Program-made: the position numbers and the translations under genes | The notes under the pieces: generated by a model | Told to the model about the DNA's origin: nothing | Seen by the model: only the letters and a program-made list of their open reading frames with translations | The model's database searches: none | Part shown: piece by piece, positions 1 through 8,286 of the stretch | Layout of the letters: each line of letters opens with the position of its first letter | Position numbering within the stretch: the stretch's first letter is position 1 | Assembly (NCBI RefSeq): GCF_000412695.1 | Contig: NC_021499.1 | Coordinates: 4,464,001-4,528,000 of the forward strand | DNA length: 64,000 nt | Source: Pseudomonas resinovorans NBRC 106553 | GTDB taxonomy: Bacteria > Pseudomonadota > Gammaproteobacteria > Pseudomonadales > Pseudomonadaceae | Direction: 5' to 3'

Positions 1-374
1 AAGGCGCGCAGGTCGCCGGCCAGCACCAGGTCGGTGACCAGTTGGCTGTCGTCGCTGCTGACCGCGGGGATTCGGCCGTCGGCGCGGAAGGCCTCGATCA
101 TCCTGTCACGCAGCAACAGCGGGCCGCGATCGTCCCAGCGCACACCCTGGTAGGCGCTGATGCGATCGCCCTCCGGCAACACGGCGATGCGCGTGCTGTC
201 CAGCAAGGGCGGCGCCAGGGGACGGTTGACCTGCAGCGCCCAATCCACGGGTGCAGCCTGGGCCCGCGCGCCTTGGCTTGCAGGCAACTGATAGACCGTC
301 AACGTCTCGCCCTGGGGCAGGATCGAGCAGGCACCCAGCAACAGCAGGACGGCCAGGGGAATCAGCGGCTTCAT
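1..374 (-). CDS. ABC-type transport auxiliary lipoprotein (PqiC-like), C-terminus outside window
   Basis: Outer-membrane-type lipoprotein expected to work with the MCE protein encoded just upstream, as PqiC-family auxiliary components do. The N-terminus MKPLIPLAVLLLLGAC is a short signal sequence ending in a lipobox (LLGAC) with the acylated Cys at residue 16. The start ATG lies behind a good AAGGAG site and overlaps the stop of the mlaD-like gene by 4 bases (ATGA), so the genes are translationally coupled. The gene is cut by the window edge, and about 124 residues are visible. The family call rests on the lipobox and on being last in a permease-ATPase-MCE-lipoprotein order, which is typical of this transporter class. 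Confidence 0.8.
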   Translation of the reverse strand, partial: MKPLIPLAVLLLLGACSILPQGETLTVYQLPASQGARAQAAPVDWALQVNRPLAPPLLDSTRIAVLPEGDRISAYQGVRWDDRGPLLLRDRMIEAFRADGRIPAVSSDDSQLVTDLVLAGDLRA

Positions 375-1288
375 GGTTGGAACTCCTTGATTCTGTCGCG
401 GCGCAACAAGTAGCCGCTGGGGTCCTGCTCGAGACGACGGGAGAAACTGCGCAACGACTCAAGCGTGCCGCGCAGCTCGGCGATGGCCGGCCCCAGTTCG
501 CCCAGCCCCTGCATGCCGCTGTCGATGGATTGGCGATTGCGCTCGAGCATCTGCTCGACATTGCGGCTGCTGCGTTCGAGCGACGCCAGCAGGCGCTCGG
601 TGCTGGCGAAGGTTTCGCGTCCGTTGGTGCTCAGCAGGTTGTTGGCGGTGCGCAGCAGGGTGCTGGCTTCCTCGGTCACGGTATTGACCTGCTTGAGGGT
701 CTTGCGCAGCTCGTCGCGCTGGGCGGCGAAACCGGCGGTGGTCACTTCCAGGTGGGCCAGGGTCTCGGTCACGTGCGCGACGTTCTCGCCGGAAAACAGC
801 TTGTTGGCCTGTTCCAGCAGACGCGAGACGGCGACCATCATGTCCTCGCCACCGGACATCAGGCGGGCGATGGGCGAGGGGTCGGCGATGATCACCGGCA
901 CCCTGCCGTTCTCGCCTTCCAGCACGGGGCTGCCGGGCGTACCGCCGTGCAACTGGATCACCGCATTGCCGGTGACGCCGGTGATCGACAGGCGCGCACG
1001 GGTGTCCTGCTTGATCGGCGTGCTACCGACGATGCGGATGCGCGCCTGCACCCGGCGTGGGTCCTTGGGGTCCAGGCGCAGGCGCACCACATCGCCGATG
1101 GTGATGCCGCTGTACTGCACCGCGCTGCCCTGGGACAAGCCGCTGACCGCCTCGGTGAAGATCACCTCGTATTCCTGCGGGCGCCCCTCCGAGCCGGAGC
1201 GGCTCAGCCACAAGGCGAAGAGCATCGCGGCGCCGACCACCAGCACGGTGAACAGGCCGATCATGACGTGATGGGCTCTGGGTTCCAT
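371..1288 (-). CDS. MlaD-family (MCE domain) lipid transport protein
   Basis: Periplasmic substrate-handling subunit of an MCE transporter that moves lipids or hydrophobic molecules across the cell envelope. It has 305 residues: one membrane anchor near residues 9-29, an MCE domain at about 38-115 (GLSQGSAVQYSGITIGDV is typical), then a long helical region to the C-terminus in place of a short tail. It sits directly after the ATPase gene (the stop of one and start of the next abut) and overlaps the lipoprotein gene. The long helical C-terminus resembles single-MCE proteins that form a tunnel or needle, not the compact MlaD. The substrate is not visible from sequence. Confidence 0.88.
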   Translation of the reverse strand: MEPRAHHVMIGLFTVLVVGAAMLFALWLSRSGSEGRPQEYEVIFTEAVSGLSQGSAVQYSGITIGDVVRLRLDPKDPRRVQARIRIVGSTPIKQDTRARLSITGVTGNAVIQLHGGTPGSPVLEGENGRVPVIIADPSPIARLMSGGEDMMVAVSRLLEQANKLFSGENVAHVTETLAHLEVTTAGFAAQRDELRKTLKQVNTVTEEASTLLRTANNLLSTNGRETFASTERLLASLERSSRNVEQMLERNRQSIDSGMQGLGELGPAIAELRGTLESLRSFSRRLEQDPSGYLLRRDRIKEFQP

Positions 1289-2077
1289 TCATGCACTCCC
1301 TGGCGCGCGCGTGGCCGCCTGCTTGGCCGCGCGCCCGCGCGGCCCGTGGAAATATTCCGCGATCCAGGGATCGGGGTTGGCGGCGACCACATCCAGGCTA
1401 TCGGCCACCAGCACCTGCTTGTGCGCCAGCACCGCCACCCGGTCGCAGATCGTGTAGAGGCTGTCCAGGTCGTGGGTCACCAGGAACACACTGAGCCCCA
1501 GGGCATCGCGCAGGGTCCTGATCAACTGGTCGAACGCCGCCGCGCCAATGGGGTCGAGCCCCGCCGTGGGTTCGTCGAGGAAGAGGATGTCCGGGTCCAG
1601 CGCCAGGGCGCGGCCCAGGGCCGCGCGCTTGACCATGCCGCCGGACAGCTCGCTGGGGTACTTGTCGCCGGCGTTGGCCGGCAGCCCCACCAGGGCCAGC
1701 TTGACCCGCGCCAGCGCGTCGGCGGCCTCGCGGGAAAGTTTGGCGTGCTCGATCAGCGGCAACGCGATGTTCTCGGCCACCGTCAGCGAAGAGAACAGCG
1801 CGCCCCGCTGGTAGAGCACGCCGAAGCGGCGCTCCAGGCGCGAACGCTGCTCGGCCGGCAGCGCCAGCAGTTCCTCGCCGAACACCAGTACGGTTCCGGC
1901 ATTGGCGCGGCGCAAGCCGAGGATGCAACGCAGCAACACCGACTTGCCGGTGCCCGAGCCGCCCACCACACCGAGCACCTCACCGCGCAGCAGGTCCAGG
2001 TTCAGATTGTCATGCACCACCTGGGCACCGAACTGGTTGCGCAGGCCGCGCACTTCGATGACTGCTTCTGCCGTCAA
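1289..2077 (-). CDS. MlaF-like ABC transporter ATPase
   Basis: Cytoplasmic ATPase that powers the MCE transporter. It is 262 residues from a TTG start whose T overlaps the stop of the permease gene. I prefer this start because GGAGGTG lies a few bases upstream and the ABC domain begins immediately (AEAVIEVRGL). It shows Walker A (GGSGTGKS), the signature LSGGMVKR, Walker B with DEPTAGLDP, and the switch His in VTHD. The LSGGM signature and short linker match the MlaF branch. It lies between permease and MCE genes in a four-gene operon. Confidence 0.88.
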   Translation of the reverse strand: MTAEAVIEVRGLRNQFGAQVVHDNLNLDLLRGEVLGVVGGSGTGKSVLLRCILGLRRANAGTVLVFGEELLALPAEQRSRLERRFGVLYQRGALFSSLTVAENIALPLIEHAKLSREAADALARVKLALVGLPANAGDKYPSELSGGMVKRAALGRALALDPDILFLDEPTAGLDPIGAAAFDQLIRTLRDALGLSVFLVTHDLDSLYTICDRVAVLAHKQVLVADSLDVVAANPDPWIAEYFHGPRGRAAKQAATRAPGSA

Positions 2078-3198
2078 ATGCCCACCTCCATCAGGAACAG
2101 CGCGGCCACCGCATCCAGGAGGATGACCACGAAGATCGACTGCACCACGCTGGACGTGGTGCGCTCGCCCACCGACTGGGCGCTGCCGGTGACCTTGAAG
2201 CCTTCCAGGCAACCGATCACCGCGATCAGGAAGGCGAACACCGGCGCCTTGCCCATGCCCACCCAGAAGTGCCGCACGTCGATGTTCTGCTGCAGCAACG
2301 ACATGTACATGGTCGGCGAGATATCCAGGGCCAGGACGCACACCACCGCACCGCCGACAATGCCGCTGAGCATGGCGATGAAGGTCAGCATCGGCAGGGC
2401 CAGCAACAGGGCGAACACCCTCGGCAGCACCAGCAGCTCCACCGGGCTGAGGCCCAGGGTGCGGATGGCGTCGATCTCCTCGTTGGCCTTCATCGAGCCG
2501 ATCTGCGCGGTGAAGGCGCTGGCCGTGCGGCCGGCCATGAGGATGGCGGTGAGCAGCACGCCGAACTCGCGCAGGAAGGAAAACGCCACCAGGTCGACGG
2601 TGAACTGCGTCGCGCCGAACTCCGCGAGAATGGTAGCCCCGAGGAAAGCCACCACCGCGCCCACCAGGAAGGTCAGCAGCGCGACAATGGGCACCGCGTC
2701 CAGGCCGCTCTGCTCGAGGTGCGCCACCAGGGACGTGATGCGCCAGCGGCGCGGGCGCAGGATGATCGCCAGCATGCCCGCCAAGGTGAGGCCGATGAAG
2801 CCGAGCAGCTCCACGCTCTGCTCCCAGACCCCCTGCATCGCGGCGCCGATGCGCGCCAGCAGTTCCACCAGGGTCGATGGCCTGGGCGGGTGTTTCACCT
2901 CGCTCCCGCCGGACATGGCCGTGGCCACCGCCTGCAGCAGCGCCCGGCGTTCGGCGGGCAGGCCTGGCGCCAGGCGATCCAGCTCGGCCATCCGTTCGCT
3001 GCCGAGCAACTCAACCAGCAAGGCGGCGCCAGCGGTATCCAGGCTGCCCAGCGCATCCAGGTCCACGGCCTGGTCAGGCGCCACCGAGCCGCGCAGGCCG
3101 GCGACACGGCCGCGCAATTCGCTGTAATGGACGAGCGTCCAGTCCCCGCCAATGCACAGGGTCGACGCCTGGTTCTCGATGGAGGGCGGCCCGCTCAT
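2074..3198 (-). CDS. MlaE-like permease with N-terminal STAS domain
   Basis: Inner-membrane permease of the MCE transporter. At 374 residues it is about 110 longer than a plain MlaE. The extra N-terminus (roughly residues 1-105, with DLDALGSLDTAGAALLVELL) reads as a STAS domain, the fold of the separate MlaB subunit. The MlaE permease part follows with five to six membrane segments and the family pattern around EFGVLLTAILMAGRTASAF. It is first in the operon, and a 1- to 4-base overlap couples it to the ATPase gene. The start ATG has only a weak ribosome site. Confidence 0.87.
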   Translation of the reverse strand: MSGPPSIENQASTLCIGGDWTLVHYSELRGRVAGLRGSVAPDQAVDLDALGSLDTAGAALLVELLGSERMAELDRLAPGLPAERRALLQAVATAMSGGSEVKHPPRPSTLVELLARIGAAMQGVWEQSVELLGFIGLTLAGMLAIILRPRRWRITSLVAHLEQSGLDAVPIVALLTFLVGAVVAFLGATILAEFGATQFTVDLVAFSFLREFGVLLTAILMAGRTASAFTAQIGSMKANEEIDAIRTLGLSPVELLVLPRVFALLLALPMLTFIAMLSGIVGGAVVCVLALDISPTMYMSLLQQNIDVRHFWVGMGKAPVFAFLIAVIGCLEGFKVTGSAQSVGERTTSSVVQSIFVVILLDAVAALFLMEVGI

Positions 3199-3226
3199 GG
3201 CGAGCGCCCCGCAAGCCCCGTTTCAA

Positions 3227-3275
3227 CTGTTGCCCCAGCAACAGCCGACCAGCAAAAGATTTGCCCCAGCAACAC
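3227..3275 (+). promoter_or_regulatory. Two putative SfnR-type upstream activator sites
   Basis: At 3227-3244 CTGTTGCCCCAGCAACAG is a perfect 7-base inverted repeat with a 4-base spacer. At 3258-3275 lies a degenerate second copy (GATTTGC CCCA GCAACAC). Their starts are 31 bases apart, about three helical turns, and they end 52 bases before the sigma-54 element. The same palindrome recurs upstream of two other units in this window. Assignment to SfnR is inference from gene content. Confidence 0.65.
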
Positions 3276-3326
3276 AGCCCCCCCTCCATGACGTCGCAAC
3301 TGCGCTGAAATCGTACAGCCGGTCAT

Positions 3327-3342
3327 TGGTACAGCTCTTGCT
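3327..3342 (+). promoter_or_regulatory. Sigma-54 (-24/-12) promoter for the sfnC-like/sfnR unit
   Basis: TGGTACAGCTCTTGCT matches the sigma-54 consensus TGGCAC-N5-TTGCW with one mismatch and correct GG-to-GC spacing. Transcription would start near 3354, about 75 bases before the GTG start of the dehydrogenase gene. Confidence 0.65.
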
Positions 3343-3429
3343 CCTGGTCAATGCCCCCGGGGCAACAACCGTGCGGATCAACACCCGGACCGGCTCGGCC
3401 AAGCCCCATACATCGACAAGGATTCCAGC

Positions 3430-4611
3430 GTGACCGCCAAGATTCCAAGCATAGACTCTGACCCGCGATATAGCGCCCGGCAATTGGCCGCGCAGTTCGC
3501 CGAAACCGCAGCCGAGCGCGATGCCCGAGGCGGTACGCCGAAGGCCGAGCGCGACGCCCTGCGCGAGAGCGGCCTGCTCTCGCTGATCATTCCCCGCGAG
3601 TACGGCGGCCTGGGCCAGGACTGGCAGACCACCCTCGAGGTGGTGCGCGAGTTCGCCCGCGTGGACAGCTCCATCGCCCATGTCTTCGGCTTCCAGCACC
3701 TGATGCTGGCCACCGTGCGGCTGTTTTCCCGCGCCGAGCAGTGGCAGCCCTGGTTCCAGCTCACCGCGCGCAACCGCTGGTTCTGGGGCAACGCCCTGAA
3801 CCCGCTGGACACCCGCACCACGGTGAAGAAGTTCGCCGGCTGGCGGGAGTTTTCCGGCAAGAAGAGCTTCTGCTCCGGCGCCCTGGACTCGCAGATGCTG
3901 ATCGCCTCCGGCCTCGACGAAGACACCGGCAAGCTGCTGATCGCCGCCATCCCTACCGCCCGCACCGGCATCAGCCTGGCGGACGACTGGGACAACATGG
4001 GCCAGCGCCAGACCGACAGCGGCAGCGCGATCTTCGAGCGAGTGCGGGTGGAGGAGAACGAACTGCTGCTGGACCCGGGCCCCCCTGAGCACCCCCTTCG
4101 CCTGCCTGAGGCCACTGATCGCGCAACTGATCTTCACCCACATCTACCTCGGCATCGCCGAAGGCTCCTTCGAGGAAGCCCGCGGCTACACCCTCAAGGA
4201 GGCACGGCCCTGGTTCAAGTCCGAGGTCGAGCACATCGGCGAAGACCCTTACGTGCTGGCCCACTACGGCGAATTCTGGGTCGGCCTGGAGGGCGTACGC
4301 GCCCTGGTGCAGCGCGCCACCGCGCTGCTGGATGCCGCCTGGAACCAGGGGGCCGACCTTGGCGAAACCCAGCGCGGCGAACTGGCCCTGGCCATCGCCA
4401 CGGCCAAGGTGGCCGCCACCCGCACCGGCCTCGACCTGTGCAGCCGCCTGTTCGAAGTGACCGGTGCGCGCTCCACCCATGCCGCCCTGCGCCTGGACCG
4501 TCACTGGCGCAACCTGCGCACCCAGACCCTGCACGACCCGGTGGACTACAAGGTTCGCGAACTGGGTGAGTGGGCCCTCAACCAGACCCTGCCCAAGCCG
4601 ACCTTCTACTC

Positions 4612-4615
<4 letters not shown>
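3430..4615 (+). pseudogene. sfnC: SfnC-like acyl-CoA dehydrogenase-family protein, frameshifted
   Basis: Flavin-dependent acyl-CoA-dehydrogenase-fold protein of the group linked to sulfur scavenging (SfnB/SfnC, DszC-like). Reading starts at a GTG behind AAGGA and is good for about 217 residues (REYGGLGQDWQTTLEVVREFARVD and so on). It then shifts at a run of six C bases near 4080-4085. After removing one C the frame continues (LSTPFACLRPLIAQLIFTHIYLG) to TGA at 4615, giving about 394 residues, a normal length. The downstream part carries the usual C-terminal helices. The sfnR start overlaps the stop by 4 bases, which suggests the ancestral gene was intact and coupled. It may be a sequencing error in the homopolymer or a real inactivation. 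The sfnC symbol is by context. Confidence 0.75.
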
Positions 4616-5733
<1,118 letters not shown>

Positions 5734-5763
5734 CCACCACAGGGCACGGAAGCCCGTAAAGGT

Positions 5764-5858
5764 GTAGGGGCGAATTCATTCGCCAAGGGCAACGCAGTTG
5801 CCCCCGACACGATCCCAAGCAGGCCTTCGGCCTGCCTGGCGAATGAATTCGCCCCCAC
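5764..5858. repeat. REP-type inverted repeat between convergent genes
   Basis: GTAGGGGCGAATTCATTCGCC at the left is mirrored by GGCGAATGAATTCGCCCCCAC at the right, with an inner hairpin AGGCCTTCGGCCT. It lies between the convergent sfnR and methyltransferase genes and could stop transcription from both sides. It is a diverged member of the REP family seen three more times in the window. Confidence 0.85.
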
Positions 5859-5888
5859 AAGAAAACACGGTGCGGCAGCCGACCAGGA

Positions 5889-7241
5889 TCACAACTGGCA
5901 GGCCGGCAGGCCGTGCTTCTCCAGGTAGCGCTGATGCTCCTCGCCGGCCAGGGTGAAGCGACCTAGCGGCAGTACCCGTGTCACCACTGGCCGTGCGAGT
6001 CGGCCACTCGCCTCCAGCAGGTGCACCGCCTCGCCCGCCAGGGCGGCATGCTCGGCACTGTGGGTGAAGATCGCCGAGCGGTACTTGGCGCCGCTGTGCT
6101 CGCCCTGGCGATCCCGCGAGGTCGGGTCATGCAGGGTCCAGAAATGCTCCAGCAGCGCCGGGTAGCCGATCCGCGTCGGATCGAAATCCACCTGCACCAC
6201 CTCGATCTCGGGCCCCTCGCTTTCGGCCTCCAGCGCGTAGCCGACCCGGGTATCCAGCACGCCCTCCAGTTCACGCAGGCGCGCTTCGGCGCCCCAGAAG
6301 CAACCCGCCCCCAGCGTGGCCCGTTCGATCGCCACCGGCGCCGCCAGATGGCGTGCCAGCTCGACGATGTGTTCCGGACCTATGCCGCAGCAGCCGCCGA
6401 CGATACTCGCGCCCTGCTCTCGCCAGCGCCGTGCCCAGCCCAGGTACGCCTCGGGGCCGAGGTCGGCGCGGATATCCAGCAGGGTATCGTTGGCCTGGGC
6501 CTCCTCGGTCACCACCGGGAAGGCGTTGGCGTAGACGCCCAGGCGCAAGCGTGCGGGGTCGTCGTTTAGGGCGCGAAGCGCCTCGTCCAGGGCAGCGCCC
6601 ATGCTTTCCGGCTGGCTGCAGTTGAACAGCAATGCTTCGGCGCCCAGCTCCAGGGCCAGCTCTACCGCCGCCGTCACGCTCTCTCCCGAGCGCAGCTGCG
6701 CGGCGGCAGGCGTGGTGTTGCCGTCCACCAGGGTGAAGGACAGCCACAATGGCCGCTCGTCCCCGGCCAGGACCGTGCGCACCGCGCGGGCTTCGGCCAG
6801 GGCACTGAGGGTTTCGGCGAGCCAGATATCCACATGGGGCGACAGGCCCGCCACCAGCTCGGCCAGTACCGGCAGGGTCCGCTCGATGTCCACCAGGTCC
6901 GGGCGATAAGACCCGGAAACCGGCGGCAGGGAGCCGGCCACCCGCACGCCGCTGGCCGCCTCGTCGGCGGCCTCCCGGGCCAGGCGTCCGGCCAGGTCCG
7001 CCAGCTCGCGGCCGCGCTCGCGGAAACGCTCCTCGCCGATATGGAAGGGCACCAGCGCATAGCTGTTGCTGGTGATCACCTGTGCGCCGGCCGCAACGAA
7101 CGCCCGGTGGACGCGCCCCACGTGCTCGGGCGCCTCCAGCAGCGCCAGCGCCGACCACTCGGGCTGACGGAACGGCGCGCCGCTGCGCTTGAGCTCACGG
7201 CCCATGCCGCCATCCAGCAGGATCAGGGATTCCGAGCTCAT
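5889..7241 (-). CDS. Homocysteine S-methyltransferase / MsrA fusion protein
   Basis: Two enzymes in one 450-residue chain. Residues 1 to about 303 are a zinc-dependent homocysteine S-methyltransferase (MmuM/BHMT-like) with the zinc cysteines in FNCSQPE (Cys208) and VGGCCG (Cys284/285). Such enzymes transfer a methyl group from S-methylmethionine, betaine or related donors to homocysteine. Residues 307-450 are a peptide-methionine (S)-S-oxide reductase (MsrA) domain with the catalytic GCFWG (Cys314), the KYRSAIF segment and a possible resolving Cys at 448. The start overlaps the stop of the binding-protein gene (ATGA). The fusion and operon suggest that transported sulfonium or sulfoxide compounds are turned into methionine. 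The substrate is inference. Confidence 0.9.
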   Translation of the reverse strand: MSSESLILLDGGMGRELKRSGAPFRQPEWSALALLEAPEHVGRVHRAFVAAGAQVITSNSYALVPFHIGEERFRERGRELADLAGRLAREAADEAASGVRVAGSLPPVSGSYRPDLVDIERTLPVLAELVAGLSPHVDIWLAETLSALAEARAVRTVLAGDERPLWLSFTLVDGNTTPAAAQLRSGESVTAAVELALELGAEALLFNCSQPESMGAALDEALRALNDDPARLRLGVYANAFPVVTEEAQANDTLLDIRADLGPEAYLGWARRWREQGASIVGGCCGIGPEHIVELARHLAAPVAIERATLGAGCFWGAEARLRELEGVLDTRVGYALEAESEGPEIEVVQVDFDPTRIGYPALLEHFWTLHDPTSRDRQGEHSGAKYRSAIFTHSAEHAALAGEAVHLLEASGRLARPVVTRVLPLGRFTLAGEEHQRYLEKHGLPACQL

Positions 7242-8278
7242 CGGGCGGCCACCTCGGCCGCCGCCAGCCAGCGGTCGACGGTCGCGGCGTTGTCACGCAC
7301 CCAGGCCTTGGCGGCCTCTTGCGCCGGCTGCTTGTCCTTCTCGATATGGCGGATCAGGTCATTGAGCGACTTTGGATCGATGGCCACGTTCTCCAGGAAG
7401 GCGGCGATGCGCGGCGCGCGCTGCTGCAGGCTGCGGGACGCCAGCACATGGACCTTGGCGTCTGGGTAGGCGCAGGTGATGCTGCTCTTCTGCAGCCAAT
7501 CCGGGTCCACGGTGGGGCTGATGAACTTCCAGCACCCGTCGGCCTTGTACAGCGGATCGCCCTTCTTGTTGTCCTGGGCGTAGCCGTCGAAGCTGGGCTC
7601 GTCGAGGCGGCGCAGGTCGTAGGTGGAGAAGATCCAGTCAGGGGTGTAGGCGTAGAACACCACCCCACGGCCGGCCTTGTAGGCCGAGTCGAGCTTGGCG
7701 TAGGTCACCGCCGCCTCGGTGGAAACCGACTCGAACTCCCCGGCGAAGCCGTAGTCCTTGGCCTTGATTTCGCCGATGTAGGTGGACTCCCAACCGGCCG
7801 GGCCCACCAGCAGCTCGCCCTTGTCGCCGCCCAGGGGCGCGAAGAGCTTCGCCACCTCGGGCTTCTTGAGGTCGTAGACCGACTTCACACCGTACTTGTC
7901 CTGGATGAAGCCCGGGATGTAGAAGCCCTGCTCCCCCACATAAGGCTGCTTGTTCGGCACCAGCGAGCGGGTGCCGTCGGTGACGTACTTGGCCCAGGCC
8001 GCCGACTGGTTCGGCAGCCAGATGTCGGTCAGCACGTCCACCGAGCCATCGCCCTTGGCGGCGGCAGCGAAGAGCACCGGCACGTCGCCGGCCAGGTACG
8101 AGACCTCGCCATCCAGGCGGCTGCTGATGATCTCGCCGAGGACGTACTGGATGGCCACCGCGCCGGTCCAGTTCTGCTCGCCGATGACGATGCGCTCCTT
8201 GGCCATGGCCGGTGCGCCCGGCAGCAGGGTGCCGACCAGGGCGGCGCCTGCGAGGAAGCGGGAAAAGAGTCTGTTCAT
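7238..8278 (-). CDS. ProX/OpuAC-like periplasmic substrate-binding protein
   Basis: Binding protein for a quaternary-ammonium- or sulfonium-type ABC importer, 346 residues. A Sec signal peptide ends at about residue 24 (GAPAMA-KE). The mature protein begins IVIGEQNWTGAVAIQYVLG, typical of the OpuAC fold. Aromatic residues fall where the family builds a cation-pi cage (NWTG, DIWLPN, GWES, YTPDWIF), so a charged methylated ligand such as a betaine or S-methylmethionine is plausible. It starts 9 bases after the transporter gene, behind an AGGAG site, and overlaps the methyltransferase gene. The ligand itself cannot be read from sequence. Confidence 0.85.
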   Translation of the reverse strand: MNRLFSRFLAGAALVGTLLPGAPAMAKERIVIGEQNWTGAVAIQYVLGEIISSRLDGEVSYLAGDVPVLFAAAAKGDGSVDVLTDIWLPNQSAAWAKYVTDGTRSLVPNKQPYVGEQGFYIPGFIQDKYGVKSVYDLKKPEVAKLFAPLGGDKGELLVGPAGWESTYIGEIKAKDYGFAGEFESVSTEAAVTYAKLDSAYKAGRGVVFYAYTPDWIFSTYDLRRLDEPSFDGYAQDNKKGDPLYKADGCWKFISPTVDPDWLQKSSITCAYPDAKVHVLASRSLQQRAPRIAAFLENVAIDPKSLNDLIRHIEKDKQPAQEAAKAWVRDNAATVDRWLAAAEVAAR

Positions 8279-8286
8279 GGGTTGAT

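Noticed and set aside
251..3127. A 958-residue plus-strand frame across the Mla-type operon
   Set aside because: It spans four convincing minus-strand genes with overlapping starts and stops and has no recognisable domain.
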